Positions 18,637-27,011 are shown, numbered from the stretch's first letter. The stretch: DNA of 64,000 nucleotides from an uncultured Algibacter sp. (GCA_937958265.1 CALGNX010000010.1:1-64000); one strand, 5' to 3'. Notes: generated from the sequence alone by a model not told the origin. Numbers and translations: made by a program.

Positions 18637-19341
18637 TTACTCAACAATTTCTAACAACTCTACATCGAAAATTAATGTTTCGTTTGGTTTTATTGCTCCA
18701 CCTGGTCTTGGGTTAGCGCCATAGGCAATATCACTTGGTATAAAAAATTTGTATTTAGCGCCTACTTTCATTAATTGTAAACCTTCTGTCCATCCTTTTA
18801 TAACCTGAGTTACTCCAAACTCAGCTGGTTCGCCTCTATCTACAGAACTATCAAACACAGAACCGTCTATTAGCGTACCATGGTAATGCACCTTTACTTT
18901 AGATTCTGTTGTTGGTGTTGCGCCTGTACCTTCCTTTAATACGATATATTGTAAACCAGAATCTGTAGTTACTACACCTTCTTTACCTTTATTTTCTGCT
19001 AAGAATTTTTCACCTTCTTCTTTATTCTTTAGGCCTTCTTCTTGTGCTTTAGCAGCTTCTTCCTTTTGTTTATTTTGAAAATAAGTTCTTACTACTTCTT
19101 GTGCCTTTGTTTCGTCTAGCAATATATCTGTTGAATCTATTACGTTGCTAAAGCCTTGTACAAATAAATCTTCATCAAAATCGTCAAAACTAGCTTTTAC
19201 ATTTCTAGCTACATCCATTCCAATAGCGTAGCTTACAGAATCTAACTCTGTAGTTATTGGCTTTTTTGAAGTTGCTTTTTGGTTACATGAAGCTGCCACT
19301 ACAGTTAGGGCTGCTAAACTAAGAAAGTTTGTTATTTTCAT
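18637..19341 (-). CDS. FKBP-type peptidyl-prolyl cis-trans isomerase lipoprotein
   Basis: A 234-residue MIP/FkpA-like foldase. The lipoprotein signal ends VVAASC (Cys about residue 19). An FKBP_N dimerisation helix region spans about 30-120 (LDSVSYAIGMDVARNV, QEVVRTYFQNKQKEEAAK). The catalytic FKBP_C domain spans about 130-232, with VKVHYHGTLIDGSVFDSS, VIKGWTEGLQLM and YKFFIPSDIAYG. Likely tethered in the envelope and assisting folding of periplasmic or outer-membrane proteins. It has its own promoter (19370-19377) and terminator, so it is monocistronic. Confidence 0.94.
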   Translation of the reverse strand: MKITNFLSLAALTVVAASCNQKATSKKPITTELDSVSYAIGMDVARNVKASFDDFDEDLFVQGFSNVIDSTDILLDETKAQEVVRTYFQNKQKEEAAKAQEEGLKNKEEGEKFLAENKGKEGVVTTDSGLQYIVLKEGTGATPTTESKVKVHYHGTLIDGSVFDSSVDRGEPAEFGVTQVIKGWTEGLQLMKVGAKYKFFIPSDIAYGANPRPGGAIKPNETLIFDVELLEIVE

Positions 19342-19369
19342 TTTTTTTTTGATTTTTTTTTGTGTGTGC

Positions 19370-19377
19370 CAAATGTA
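19370..19377 (-). promoter_or_regulatory. -7 promoter element for the FKBP gene
   Basis: TACATTTG on the minus strand matches TAnnTTTG, 28 bases upstream of the ATG at 19341. A TTTG lies 23 bases further upstream and could be the -33 element, a slightly long spacing. Confidence 0.55.
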
Positions 19378-19440
19378 ATAAATTTATTTTATTAGTTAAC
19401 CAAACAGGATATTAAAGATAATATAAATTAGTAAGTATAT

Positions 19441-19589
19441 GCGTTAGGGATTGAAGCGGTATCCTTTTTTAATTAAAAATAACGACGATTACCTGTTTGC
19501 TACTGCGCTGATAGGCATTGGATATTATAGAAGCTAGCCTAAATTTTAAAAAAGATTTAGCAGAAAGCCCGACCCTTGTGGTAACGCCC
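19441..19589 (+). ncRNA. Candidate structured RNA or conserved intergenic element
   Basis: This otherwise gene-free stretch has strong base-pairing across about 150 bases. GCGTTA (19441-19446) pairs with TAACGC (19582-19587), and the following GGG pairs with CCC at 19573-19575. An inner stem pairs ATC-TTTTTT (19461-19470) with AAAAAA-GAT near 19549-19557. The flanking words GGGATTGAAGCGG and GAAAGCCCGACCC are much more GC-rich than the surroundings. From memory it resembles short conserved intergenic elements in other flavobacterial genomes (the Rfam Flavo-1 motif is one name to test), but I cannot confirm the family. It points away from the FKBP gene; strand is inferred from that resemblance. 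No promoter is evident for it. Confidence 0.45.
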
Positions 19590-19755
19590 AAAAACTTAAT
19601 TACCCTATTAAAATTTAATCCTTTTATAATTAATGGTAACTACTAATATGTTTTGCACGTGTTTTCTTATTTGTATTGCCATCACTATTTTTTAAGTTAT
19701 TTGTAGTGAAGTATAATTTAAAGTATTTTAATTGATAATTTACAAGATGGTAGTA

Positions 19756-19783
19756 AAAAGAACCGCTAAAAAACGGTTCTTTT
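19756..19783 (-). terminator. Terminator of the kdgK-eda operon
   Basis: AAAAGAACCG at 19756-19765 pairs with CGGTTCTTTT at 19774-19783 across an 8-base loop, immediately after the eda stop at 19805. The T run on the minus strand is short but present. Confidence 0.8.
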
Positions 19784-19804
19784 ATATAGGTTACTATTTT
19801 AATA

Positions 19805-20473
19805 TTATTTTCTCACCGATTTTACTATTGCTAAAGCTGCTCGTACATCTTTTTCTAGTTTGGCATAATCTTTATTGGCTATAATCTCTTTTGATATTAG
19901 TTTTGACCCCATACCAACGCAGGTTACACCAGCATCAAACCAACCTTTTAGGTTTTCTTCGGTTGGTGCTACACCTCCTGTAGGCATTAAACTTGTCCAG
20001 GGTTGTGGTCCTTTTACACCTTTTACAAATTGAGGGCCATAAATATCGCCGGGAAATAATTTTACTATTTCACAACCTAGCTCTTCGGCTCTAGTTATTT
20101 CTGTTAATGTGCCACATCCAGGAGACCATAATACTTTTTTACGGTTACAAGCTATTGCAATATCTTCTCTTAATACTGGAGTTACTATAAAATTTGCGCC
20201 TAAAGCCATGTATAATGATGCTGCTCCGGCATCTGTTACGGAGCCTACACCCATAATCATGCCTGGTAATTCTGCAATGGCATATTTTGTTAATGCGCCA
20301 AAAACTTCGTGAGCAAAATCGCCACGTGCTGTAAATTCCATTAAGCGTGCACCGCCATCGTAACATGCTTTTAGTACTTTTTTACTTAATTCTATATCGT
20401 TATTAAAAAATAAAGGAATCATTCCTGTTTCCTTCATGACTTGTGCTACTTCTAATCTTGAAAATTGTGCCAT
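19805..20473 (-). CDS. eda: 2-keto-3-deoxy-6-phosphogluconate aldolase
   Basis: Class-I aldolase that splits 2-keto-3-deoxy-6-phosphogluconate into pyruvate and glyceraldehyde-3-phosphate, the last step of uronate or Entner-Doudoroff breakdown. At 222 residues it has the expected length. The catalytic glutamate lies in RLMEFTARG, and the Schiff-base lysine in the IVKLFPGDIYG strand; MPTGGVAPTEENLKGW is the phosphate-binding end. It is downstream of kdgK (92-base gap) on the same strand, so the two enzymes act in sequence. Confidence 0.95.
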   Translation of the reverse strand: MAQFSRLEVAQVMKETGMIPLFFNNDIELSKKVLKACYDGGARLMEFTARGDFAHEVFGALTKYAIAELPGMIMGVGSVTDAGAASLYMALGANFIVTPVLREDIAIACNRKKVLWSPGCGTLTEITRAEELGCEIVKLFPGDIYGPQFVKGVKGPQPWTSLMPTGGVAPTEENLKGWFDAGVTCVGMGSKLISKEIIANKDYAKLEKDVRAALAIVKSVRK

Positions 20474-20565
20474 TTTTATTTAAAATGTTTAATTATTAGT
20501 TGGTTTAGTTGTTGCGCTGTTAAATCGTATAAACGGTTAAACAGCACAACTTTTAAACACTTATT

Positions 20566-21612
20566 TTATCTAGCTACACGACCTGAAGCATCGCCACCCA
20601 TTAGTTTTTCAACTTCGGCAACGGTTACTAAATTAGCATCGCCTTTTATGGTGTGCTTTAAACAAGATGCTGCTACTGCAAAATCCAACGCGTTTTGGTC
20701 GTTTTCTGGGTATGTTAATAATCCGTAAATTAAACCACCCATAAAACTATCGCCGCCACCTACTCGATCTACAATATCGGTAATTTGGTATTGACGTGTT
20801 TGTAGCATTTGTTTGCCATCGTACAAAACACCTGCCCATGTGTTATGTGATGCAGAAATTGAACCTCTTAGGGTTGTTATTACTTTTTTAGCTCTTGGGA
20901 ATTTTTCCATCATTTGCTGGCATACAGATAAGAAAGCTTCTGCTTTAACATCGTGTCCTGCTGTTTGCACGGCTGCACCGTCTGGTTTAATTCCGAAATG
21001 CATTTCTGCATCTTCCTCGTTACCTAAAACAACGTCGCAGTATGATGTTATTTCCGTCATTACTTTTTCTCTGTGTGCACCATCGCAATATTGCCATAAT
21101 TTGGCGCGGTAATTTAAATCGGTTGAGATTGTAATGCCTTTTGCGCTAGCGGCTTTTACAGCTTCTAAACACACATCTGCAGCACCTTGAGAGATTGCTG
21201 GTGTAATACCCGTCCAATGAAACCATTCTACACCTTCAAAAACAGCATCCCAATCAATCATACCAGATTTAATTTCTGCTATGGCAGAGTGCGCTCTATC
21301 GTAAACCACTTTAGATCCTCTTGACACGGCTCCGGTTTCTAAAAAATAGATTCCTAAACGGTCTCCACCCCAAACAATTTTATCGACACCTACACCTCTT
21401 TTGCGCATTTCCATCATGGCACACTCACCAATATCGTTTTTTGGTAAACGTGTTACAAAATCGCAAGACACACCATAATTAGCTAAAGAAACTGCTACGT
21501 TTGATTCGCCACCACCGTAAACAACATCGAAATTATTTGCTTGTGAAAATCTTAAAAATCCTTGAGGAGCCAATCTTAACATGATTTCTCCAAATGTTAC
21601 TACTTTACTCAT
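20566..21612 (-). CDS. kdgK: 2-keto-3-deoxygluconate kinase
   Basis: A PfkB/ribokinase-family sugar kinase that phosphorylates 2-keto-3-deoxygluconate with ATP to feed Eda. It has 348 residues. The N-terminal sugar-binding pattern is VVYGGGESNVAVSLANYG, and the C-terminal catalytic motif is DRVGGGDSFMGGLIYGLL, with the base Asp. Assignment as KdgK rather than another PfkB kinase rests on the adjacent eda and LacI genes as well as the sequence. An operator palindrome (21648-21663) sits 36 bases upstream of the ATG, so repression by the divergent LacI protein is likely. Confidence 0.93.
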   Translation of the reverse strand: MSKVVTFGEIMLRLAPQGFLRFSQANNFDVVYGGGESNVAVSLANYGVSCDFVTRLPKNDIGECAMMEMRKRGVGVDKIVWGGDRLGIYFLETGAVSRGSKVVYDRAHSAIAEIKSGMIDWDAVFEGVEWFHWTGITPAISQGAADVCLEAVKAASAKGITISTDLNYRAKLWQYCDGAHREKVMTEITSYCDVVLGNEEDAEMHFGIKPDGAAVQTAGHDVKAEAFLSVCQQMMEKFPRAKKVITTLRGSISASHNTWAGVLYDGKQMLQTRQYQITDIVDRVGGGDSFMGGLIYGLLTYPENDQNALDFAVAASCLKHTIKGDANLVTVAEVEKLMGGDASGRVAR

Positions 21613-21647
21613 AATTAAAAGGTCTTATATTAAAATAATATTTAGTT

Positions 21648-21663
21648 GCTTAAACGTTTAATC
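21648..21663. promoter_or_regulatory. LacI-type operator proximal to kdgK
   Basis: Contains the perfect 12-base palindrome TTAAACGTTTAA (21650-21661), with the CG centre expected for LacI/GalR-family operators. It shares the half-site GCTTAAACG with the second site at 21736-21751, and both lie in the kdgK-LacI divergent gap. Confidence 0.7.
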
Positions 21664-21705
21664 ATAAAATGAAAACTAACCGAAACATCAATAATACTAA
21701 GCAAT

Positions 21706-21736
21706 TTTGATTCCGATTATTAAAATACTACATTTG
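21706..21736 (+). promoter_or_regulatory. Promoter of the LacI-family gene
   Basis: -33 TTTG at 21706-21709 and -7 TACATTTG at 21729-21736 with a 19-base spacer, close to the Bacteroidota consensus. Transcription would start near 21743, inside the operator at 21736-21751, which fits negative autoregulation. Confidence 0.7.
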
Positions 21737-21751
21737 CTTAAACGATTAAGC
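21736..21751. promoter_or_regulatory. LacI-type operator at the regulator's own start site
   Basis: GCTTAAACGATTAAGC: the outer GCTTAA/TTAAGC arms are a perfect inverted repeat, with one non-symmetric step at the centre. It overlaps the last base of the -7 element and the predicted transcription start of the LacI gene. Centre-to-centre distance to the other operator is 88 bases. Confidence 0.7.
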
Positions 21752-21773
21752 GAAGGTATTAAAAAAATTAAGT

Positions 21774-22799
21774 ATCAAAAAAAAAACCACTATAAAAGAT
21801 ATAGCTAATGTTTTAAATATATCGGCTGCTGCTGTATCTAAGGCATTACATAACGATTCGAGAATTAGCGAAAAAACTAAAAAGGCTGTAAAACAGGTTG
21901 CTAAAAATTTAAACTACCAACCCAACCATTTAGCTAGTGCTTTAAGGCGTGGTAAAAGTAATTTAGTTGGTGTTATTGTGCCAAGAACTAATAGTAATTT
22001 TTTCTCTTCTGTGATACAAAATATTGAGGAAGTGCTTAATAAAAAAGGTTATAACATTATTATTACTCAAAGTAACGAATCCTTCAAGAAAGAATGCGAT
22101 AGTATAGATACGCTTTTATTTACGCAAGTTGATGGTATTATTGCTTCTATGGCCAATGAAACGACTGATTTAGCATACTATGAAAAAATTAAAACTAATG
22201 GTATTCCTTTAATATTGTTTGATCGTGGTGAAAACGACCTAAACGTAGATTATATTGGTATAAATGATTATAATAGCAGCCATATTATTGTAGAGCATTT
22301 AATAGCGCAGGGATGTAAAAGAATTGCACATATTGGCGGTTTTAAACGTACTAGAATTTTTAACAACAGAATTAAAGGTTACATTGATGCTTTAAATAAA
22401 CACAACCTACCTTTAGATAAGGAATTACTTATTGAAAGTAGCTTGACTATTGATGATGGTAGAAAAAAAATGACACAACTGCTACAGTTAAAAAACAGAC
22501 CCGACGCTGTATATGTTGCTAGCGATTTTGCTGCATTAGGTGCTTTACAGGTCCTTAAAGAAGCGCGTTTAAAAATACCCGAAAACATTGCTTTAGTTGG
22601 TTTTGGAGACGAACCTTTTTCTGCTATGATTACACCATCTATCTCTAGCATAAACCAACATAGTGCGGAAATTGGTAAACAAGCCGCCCTAGCTTTTTTA
22701 AGCTACACTGATAAAAAAACTATTAAGCAAACTTTAAATAAAATAATTTTAGATGCTAAATTAGTAGTTCGAGAATCTTCGGCTACTACCCTATTGTAA
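21774..22799 (+). CDS. LacI-family transcriptional regulator (apparent ATC start)
   Basis: Sugar-responsive repressor, 341 residues if it starts at ATC 21774, the normal length for LacI/GalR proteins. The N-terminal helix-turn-helix is complete (TIKDIANVLNISAAAVSKAL, then YQPNHLASALRRGKS). A periplasmic-binding-protein-like effector domain follows, starting NLVGVIVPRTNS. No ATG, GTG or TTG precedes the HTH in frame after the upstream stop at 21747; the first ordinary start (GTG 21978) would delete the DNA-binding domain. ATC before the AAA run matches the expected MKKKTTIKDIA start. The regulator probably controls kdgK-eda and itself. Confidence 0.85.
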   Translation: MKKKTTIKDIANVLNISAAAVSKALHNDSRISEKTKKAVKQVAKNLNYQPNHLASALRRGKSNLVGVIVPRTNSNFFSSVIQNIEEVLNKKGYNIIITQSNESFKKECDSIDTLLFTQVDGIIASMANETTDLAYYEKIKTNGIPLILFDRGENDLNVDYIGINDYNSSHIIVEHLIAQGCKRIAHIGGFKRTRIFNNRIKGYIDALNKHNLPLDKELLIESSLTIDDGRKKMTQLLQLKNRPDAVYVASDFAALGALQVLKEARLKIPENIALVGFGDEPFSAMITPSISSINQHSAEIGKQAALAFLSYTDKKTIKQTLNKIILDAKLVVRESSATTLL

Positions 22800-22974
22800 C
22801 ATATGCATGTAAGATTGCCTTAAACCAATTAAACTTGGTTATAATACAAAATATCTAATTTAAATACTTAAGCAATAGTGTTCGCATAAAACGAGAAACT
22901 ACGCAAGGCCTTAAATAAAATAATTGCGTTTATAACTACTAATCAATTTCATAAAATTAGCTAGATTTGCGCCC

Positions 22975-23910
22975 ATGAAACCGACCTTATTTTTTGCGTT
23001 ATTTTTTTTTGCCATACAACACAGTACTGCCCAAGCCCCCACTACAAACGTAGAGGCTGTTTTTATAAAAATTGATTCGGCAATTGCCTCTAACAATAAT
23101 GCGCTCGCTCGGGAACTAATCCTTAAGATTAAACCTTTACAACTAACAGATTACCAAAAATACGAACTACAATTACGCTTAAAACGATTGAGCAAACATC
23201 AGGTTGCACTTAATTATGAAATTAACTCCTTCCGTAAAGAATATCCTATTCAGAAATCGTGGAATACTGTTTTTTTAGAGTATCAATATATGCTAAAGCA
23301 ACACACTCTACTTGCAAGAGCTACATATAGCAATCGTTTTTTTGATGATGGTGTTTTGTATGAGCTTGAAGCGTACCCCATACTAAGCAAAAAAATGTAT
23401 GCTTTTATTTCCTTAGCAGCATCTACCGATAGTTTTTATCAGAAGTTTGGAAGTGCGCTGTCTATTTACAATAATATTGGTAATGGTTTTGAGACTGAGA
23501 TTGGCTTTAGATCATTCGATTTTAAGGCAGATTCATTCTTTACATTCTCTGGAGGTTTAACAAAATATATTGGTAATTATTATATTAATGCTAGAGCATC
23601 TATTGGACCCAAAAACGATTCTGGAATTTTTCAAAATTACCAGTTAACCACGCGCTATTACTTTGAGAATGCTACAAATTATTTGTTTGTAAGGTTTGGA
23701 ACAGGCATATCACCAGATGACTTTAATAGGTTTCAACAAGTTGTAGAAAATCCATCTTTAAAAGCTTATTATGCCTCTATAGGATTCTCCAAATGGTACA
23801 ACAACATTGGTGTAGGTGCAACAACAGGTATTTTAGCTGAAGATTTGCCAAACAACAGAAACGGGAACCAGTGGTTAGGCTCAATAAACTTAAGGTATAG
23901 GTTTTACTAA
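22975..23910 (+). CDS. YaiO-family outer-membrane beta-barrel protein
   Basis: A 311-residue protein with a signal peptide (about residues 1-19, cut after HSTAQA), a short helical region (about 25-85), and a C-terminal barrel with alternating aromatic strands (YSNRFFDDGVLYELEAYP, FRSFDFKADSFFTFSGGLTKY) ending in an aromatic-rich NLRYRFY. This matches the YaiO type of outer-membrane protein. It converges with the GT2 gene, and their stop codons overlap by 4 bases. The neighbourhood suggests a role in polysaccharide export or handling at the outer membrane. Confidence 0.85.
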   Translation: MKPTLFFALFFFAIQHSTAQAPTTNVEAVFIKIDSAIASNNNALARELILKIKPLQLTDYQKYELQLRLKRLSKHQVALNYEINSFRKEYPIQKSWNTVFLEYQYMLKQHTLLARATYSNRFFDDGVLYELEAYPILSKKMYAFISLAASTDSFYQKFGSALSIYNNIGNGFETEIGFRSFDFKADSFFTFSGGLTKYIGNYYINARASIGPKNDSGIFQNYQLTTRYYFENATNYLFVRFGTGISPDDFNRFQQVVENPSLKAYYASIGFSKWYNNIGVGATTGILAEDLPNNRNGNQWLGSINLRYRFY

Positions 23911-25328
23911 TCTTTATTTGTTACAAAGCCTTTTCTAGACATAGTACCCCATGTTGATTTTATTCTAAATATTTTTTTGAAATAACCTTTCATTTCTGCG
24001 TATAATAAAATGGGATGTGTTGTAAAAGGCTCTATAAATGCAACTAATACTAACTGAAACACTTTACTAAACGTCGCATATTGCTTAAAATTATAAGTAT
24101 AAATTAATATCGCCAAAGCGGAGTAAACTGCCCCAATAAAGTATATTAAAATAAATAATAAGATAGCAATTGAATAATTAATTTCTCCCAAAATTATATA
24201 GAGAATAAGAAGAATAAGACCAATAAACTCTACTATTGGCGCGCATAATTCAAAACAAACCCAATAAGGAAAAAAAAGCATTCCCGAAGATTTATATTTG
24301 GGGTTGTAAAATAAATAACGATGCTTTTTAATAGTTTCATATAAACCACGCGCCCATCGATCTCTTTGTGTAATATAAACTTTAGGAGTTGCTGGAGCCT
24401 CTGTCCAACAAAGTGTTTCTGGTATATAAACAACATCATATGGTAATTTTAAACGCTCCATATGGACCCTTAATCTTATACAGAGTTCCAAATCTTCGCC
24501 AACGGTATCTTTATCAAAGCCACCTACCTCTAGCACTCTTTTTTTAGGATACAAACCAAAAGCACCAGAGACTAAAAATAAGCCATTTATATAACCCCAA
24601 GCCATTCTGCCAACCAAAAAAGCACGCATATATTCTACCACTTGTACTTTAGCAATAAAGCTTTTAGGTATTTTTAAAGTTTGTAAAGTGCCATTATTAA
24701 TAATACTATCATTAGCAATACCAATACCAGCGCCCGTGGCAATCACCTCTTTTTGGGTAGCCTGGAGATAAGGCCTAACCATTTTAATAAGGGCATCTTG
24801 CTCGATAATACAATCTGCATCAGTACATAATACCAAATCTGTAGTAGCATTTGCAATGCCACAATTTAATGCATCTGCCCGCCCGCCGTTTTCTTTATTA
24901 ATAATGGTTAATTTTTTATAAAGTGGATTGGCACTAGTATAAATATCTTTAATTGGAGCGCTTTTTATAGGTTGAGCCTTAATAGGTGTAGTACTTAAAA
25001 CTAAATCGAAAGCTTTTATTAACTGCTCTAAAGAATTGTCGTTGCTGCCATCATTAACAATTATTAGTTTATAATAAGGGTATTGTATTGACAATAACGA
25101 TTGCACATTTATTATTATGGTTTTTCCCTCATTATAAGCCGGAGCAATTAAACTTATACTCGGTAATTCTTTTGCACCTTTAATTTGATTAGGTGTTAAA
25201 AGCGATGCATTGTTTTTATTCTTTTTAATAGCTCGTGTAGCAAAAAATACAAATAGAAAATAGCAACTAAAAAGCACTATTCCATAAACGAGAAAAAACC
25301 AATCGAGACTATGTGTAAATGGACCCAT
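23907..25328 (-). CDS. Membrane glycosyltransferase family 2 (PgaC/BcsA-like)
   Basis: A 473-residue processive-type glycosyltransferase. An N-terminal helix at about residues 10-30 precedes the GT-A domain, with DGSND (93-97), DADC (170-173), GED (277-279, base region) and QRDRW (321-325). Several C-terminal helices follow at about 355-450. The D, DxD, GED and Q/RxxRW set is that of poly-N-acetylglucosamine, cellulose and hyaluronan synthases, so it probably makes an extracellular beta-linked polysaccharide. The start overlaps the upstream HEAT-like gene by 20 bases. The sugar is not predictable. Confidence 0.92.
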   Translation of the reverse strand: MGPFTHSLDWFFLVYGIVLFSCYFLFVFFATRAIKKNKNNASLLTPNQIKGAKELPSISLIAPAYNEGKTIIINVQSLLSIQYPYYKLIIVNDGSNDNSLEQLIKAFDLVLSTTPIKAQPIKSAPIKDIYTSANPLYKKLTIINKENGGRADALNCGIANATTDLVLCTDADCIIEQDALIKMVRPYLQATQKEVIATGAGIGIANDSIINNGTLQTLKIPKSFIAKVQVVEYMRAFLVGRMAWGYINGLFLVSGAFGLYPKKRVLEVGGFDKDTVGEDLELCIRLRVHMERLKLPYDVVYIPETLCWTEAPATPKVYITQRDRWARGLYETIKKHRYLFYNPKYKSSGMLFFPYWVCFELCAPIVEFIGLILLILYIILGEINYSIAILLFILIYFIGAVYSALAILIYTYNFKQYATFSKVFQLVLVAFIEPFTTHPILLYAEMKGYFKKIFRIKSTWGTMSRKGFVTNKD

Positions 25329-26175
25329 TACTAGTGCTTGTTTTCAATATTATTTCTTTGTCCCCGCCGACAATAACCTTAGGTCGTGTTTTTGCTTCTA
25401 ACATAAGTTTAAATTGCACAGCTAATTTAGAAATGCGCTCATTACCACTATCTAAACATGGCAAAATTTCGTTATTTAATGTCACTAATTCAAAATGATT
25501 AGCACAATACAGCGCTAATATAATGGTATCTGAGTGCTTAGAACACAACATGTTTTTTACTTGAACTAAAGATGCTGGAAGCGGGTGTTTCTCTAATACT
25601 TCCATAATTCTTATAATTTGCCAAAGCGACATAGGTTGCGTAATGTTGCTTAAATATTTAAAACCGCCCCAACCTTCAAATACAAATAAACCTAATTGCG
25701 CTTCTCGTCTTAGATTTACATTTTTATGATTAGTGTATTGTTTAAAGTGCTCACAATGTTTTATTATACCTAATTCGTATGAATATTTAATTGCAAGAGC
25801 AATTTTATAACTATTTTTAGACTTTAATTTATTAAAAATTTTAGAATCCAAACCAATTTTGTTAATTATCGCCATAGGCTTTTCCGTTTGAGGCAATAAA
25901 ATTATTTCTTGCAATTCGACCAATACATTGGCTATAGCCATAAAGCCATAATTTAGTTTTAGTTCTTTTTTAAGAATGTTAATTATTTTAGTTGGATATG
26001 AAGGCTCACTATTTTTTAATTGACTGCCGATACTAGTTGCCAAAATAATTTTTATACGTTGAAGACGTTTACTCCTTTTTTTACGTACAAAAACACTTGC
26101 AGCAAGACTTATTAAAATTATAATAAAAACTATTAAAACAAGTAGAATAGCATATTGGAGTCTAGTTTCGTTCAT
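25309..26175 (-). CDS. Membrane-anchored helical (HEAT-like) protein
   Basis: A 288-residue protein with one N-terminal transmembrane helix (about residues 8-30, LLVLIVFIIILISLAASVF). A basic patch and a wholly helical cytoplasmic part follow, whose repeats (NVNLRREAQLGLFVFEGWGG, HSDTIILALYCANHFE, GNERISKLAVQFKLML) look like HEAT repeats. It sits between the receiver protein (4-base overlap) and the GT2 gene (20-base overlap), so the three are translationally coupled. A scaffold role linking signal input to the synthase is an inference. Confidence 0.75.
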   Translation of the reverse strand: MNETRLQYAILLVLIVFIIILISLAASVFVRKKRSKRLQRIKIILATSIGSQLKNSEPSYPTKIINILKKELKLNYGFMAIANVLVELQEIILLPQTEKPMAIINKIGLDSKIFNKLKSKNSYKIALAIKYSYELGIIKHCEHFKQYTNHKNVNLRREAQLGLFVFEGWGGFKYLSNITQPMSLWQIIRIMEVLEKHPLPASLVQVKNMLCSKHSDTIILALYCANHFELVTLNNEILPCLDSGNERISKLAVQFKLMLEAKTRPKVIVGGDKEIILKTSTSNGSIYT

Positions 26176-26525
26176 TCAATAACTGAGTTTAAGTATCCTA
26201 AATCTATAGGAAAAGTTAAAAAACTAATAGCTCCTAGTTCACTAATCATTTCTTTCTGTACCTGCTGGTCCATATGACTTAAAACAAAAACTTTAGATTT
26301 TGTAGAATTATTTTTAATGGTATTTATAAGCTCTAAACCAGAGGTGCCTACTAATAAAATATCTGTAATAATAGAAGAATAGCGATTACTATTAATAGCT
26401 AACAAAAATTCGGTATTGGTATGAGAAATTGTAACGTTACATTTTTTGCTTACTAGGTAAGATTTTAGCAATGCAGTAACACTATGGTTTTCATTTATAA
26501 TTAGCACTTCCTTTTTTACTACCAA
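26172..26525 (-). CDS. Stand-alone receiver-domain protein, atypical
   Basis: A 117-residue single response-regulator receiver domain. The phospho-acceptor Asp is kept (ITDILL, D55) and a Ser occupies the switch position (VLSH, S83). The acidic pair is reduced to N11-E12 (VLIINENHS), and the invariant Lys before Pro is Phe (FLTFPID, F105). Loss of that Lys usually impairs phosphorylation-driven switching. There is no output domain. It is the first gene of the receiver-HEAT-GT2 operon, where it probably acts by protein contact. Confidence 0.82.
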   Translation of the reverse strand: MVVKKEVLIINENHSVTALLKSYLVSKKCNVTISHTNTEFLLAINSNRYSSIITDILLVGTSGLELINTIKNNSTKSKVFVLSHMDQQVQKEMISELGAISFLTFPIDLGYLNSVIE

Positions 26526-26874
26526 ATTGTGAGTGTAATGTTTTGATTTGTTTTGGGCTCAAAAATATTAAAATTGTTTGATTTTTAAGCATCGTTTTTA
26601 AAATATGAAATACAAGACTTTAAAGGATTTCACAAACTGAAATCTGCAGCAAATAAAAACAAATTCATTTAGACCACCTAAATAAACTAATAAATTTATT
26701 ACTACTAAATAATTTGCTTAAAAATTGATATTTAAAAAGGATAATATAATAGCACGAAAAGCAGTAAAATTAGCCTTTTTTTACATTTTAATTGGTGTAG
26801 ATAGAAGATATAGCGCAAACCCCTGAATTCAATGCACAAAAAAAGAGTAACCATTTCTGATTACTCTTGCTTAG
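26526..26874. other. Intergenic region between the receiver operon and tRNA-fMet
   Basis: No coding frame is seen. It contains the tRNA terminator (26838-26868) and presumably the promoter of the receiver-HEAT-GT2 operon, though I see no clean TTG/TAnnTTTG pair for that. Confidence 0.5.
26838..26868 (-). terminator. Terminator of tRNA-fMet
   Basis: AAGAGTAA (26843-26850) pairs with TTACTCTT (26861-26868) around a 10-base loop and is followed on the minus strand by a run of seven T (26838-26844). It starts 6 bases past the tRNA 3' end. Confidence 0.85.
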
Positions 26875-26947
<73 letters not shown>

Positions 26948-27011
26948 ATGTATTAGCGTAATAATTTACTAAACGCTTGGCTCATAATACCAATTAAATT
27001 ATTCTGCGATG

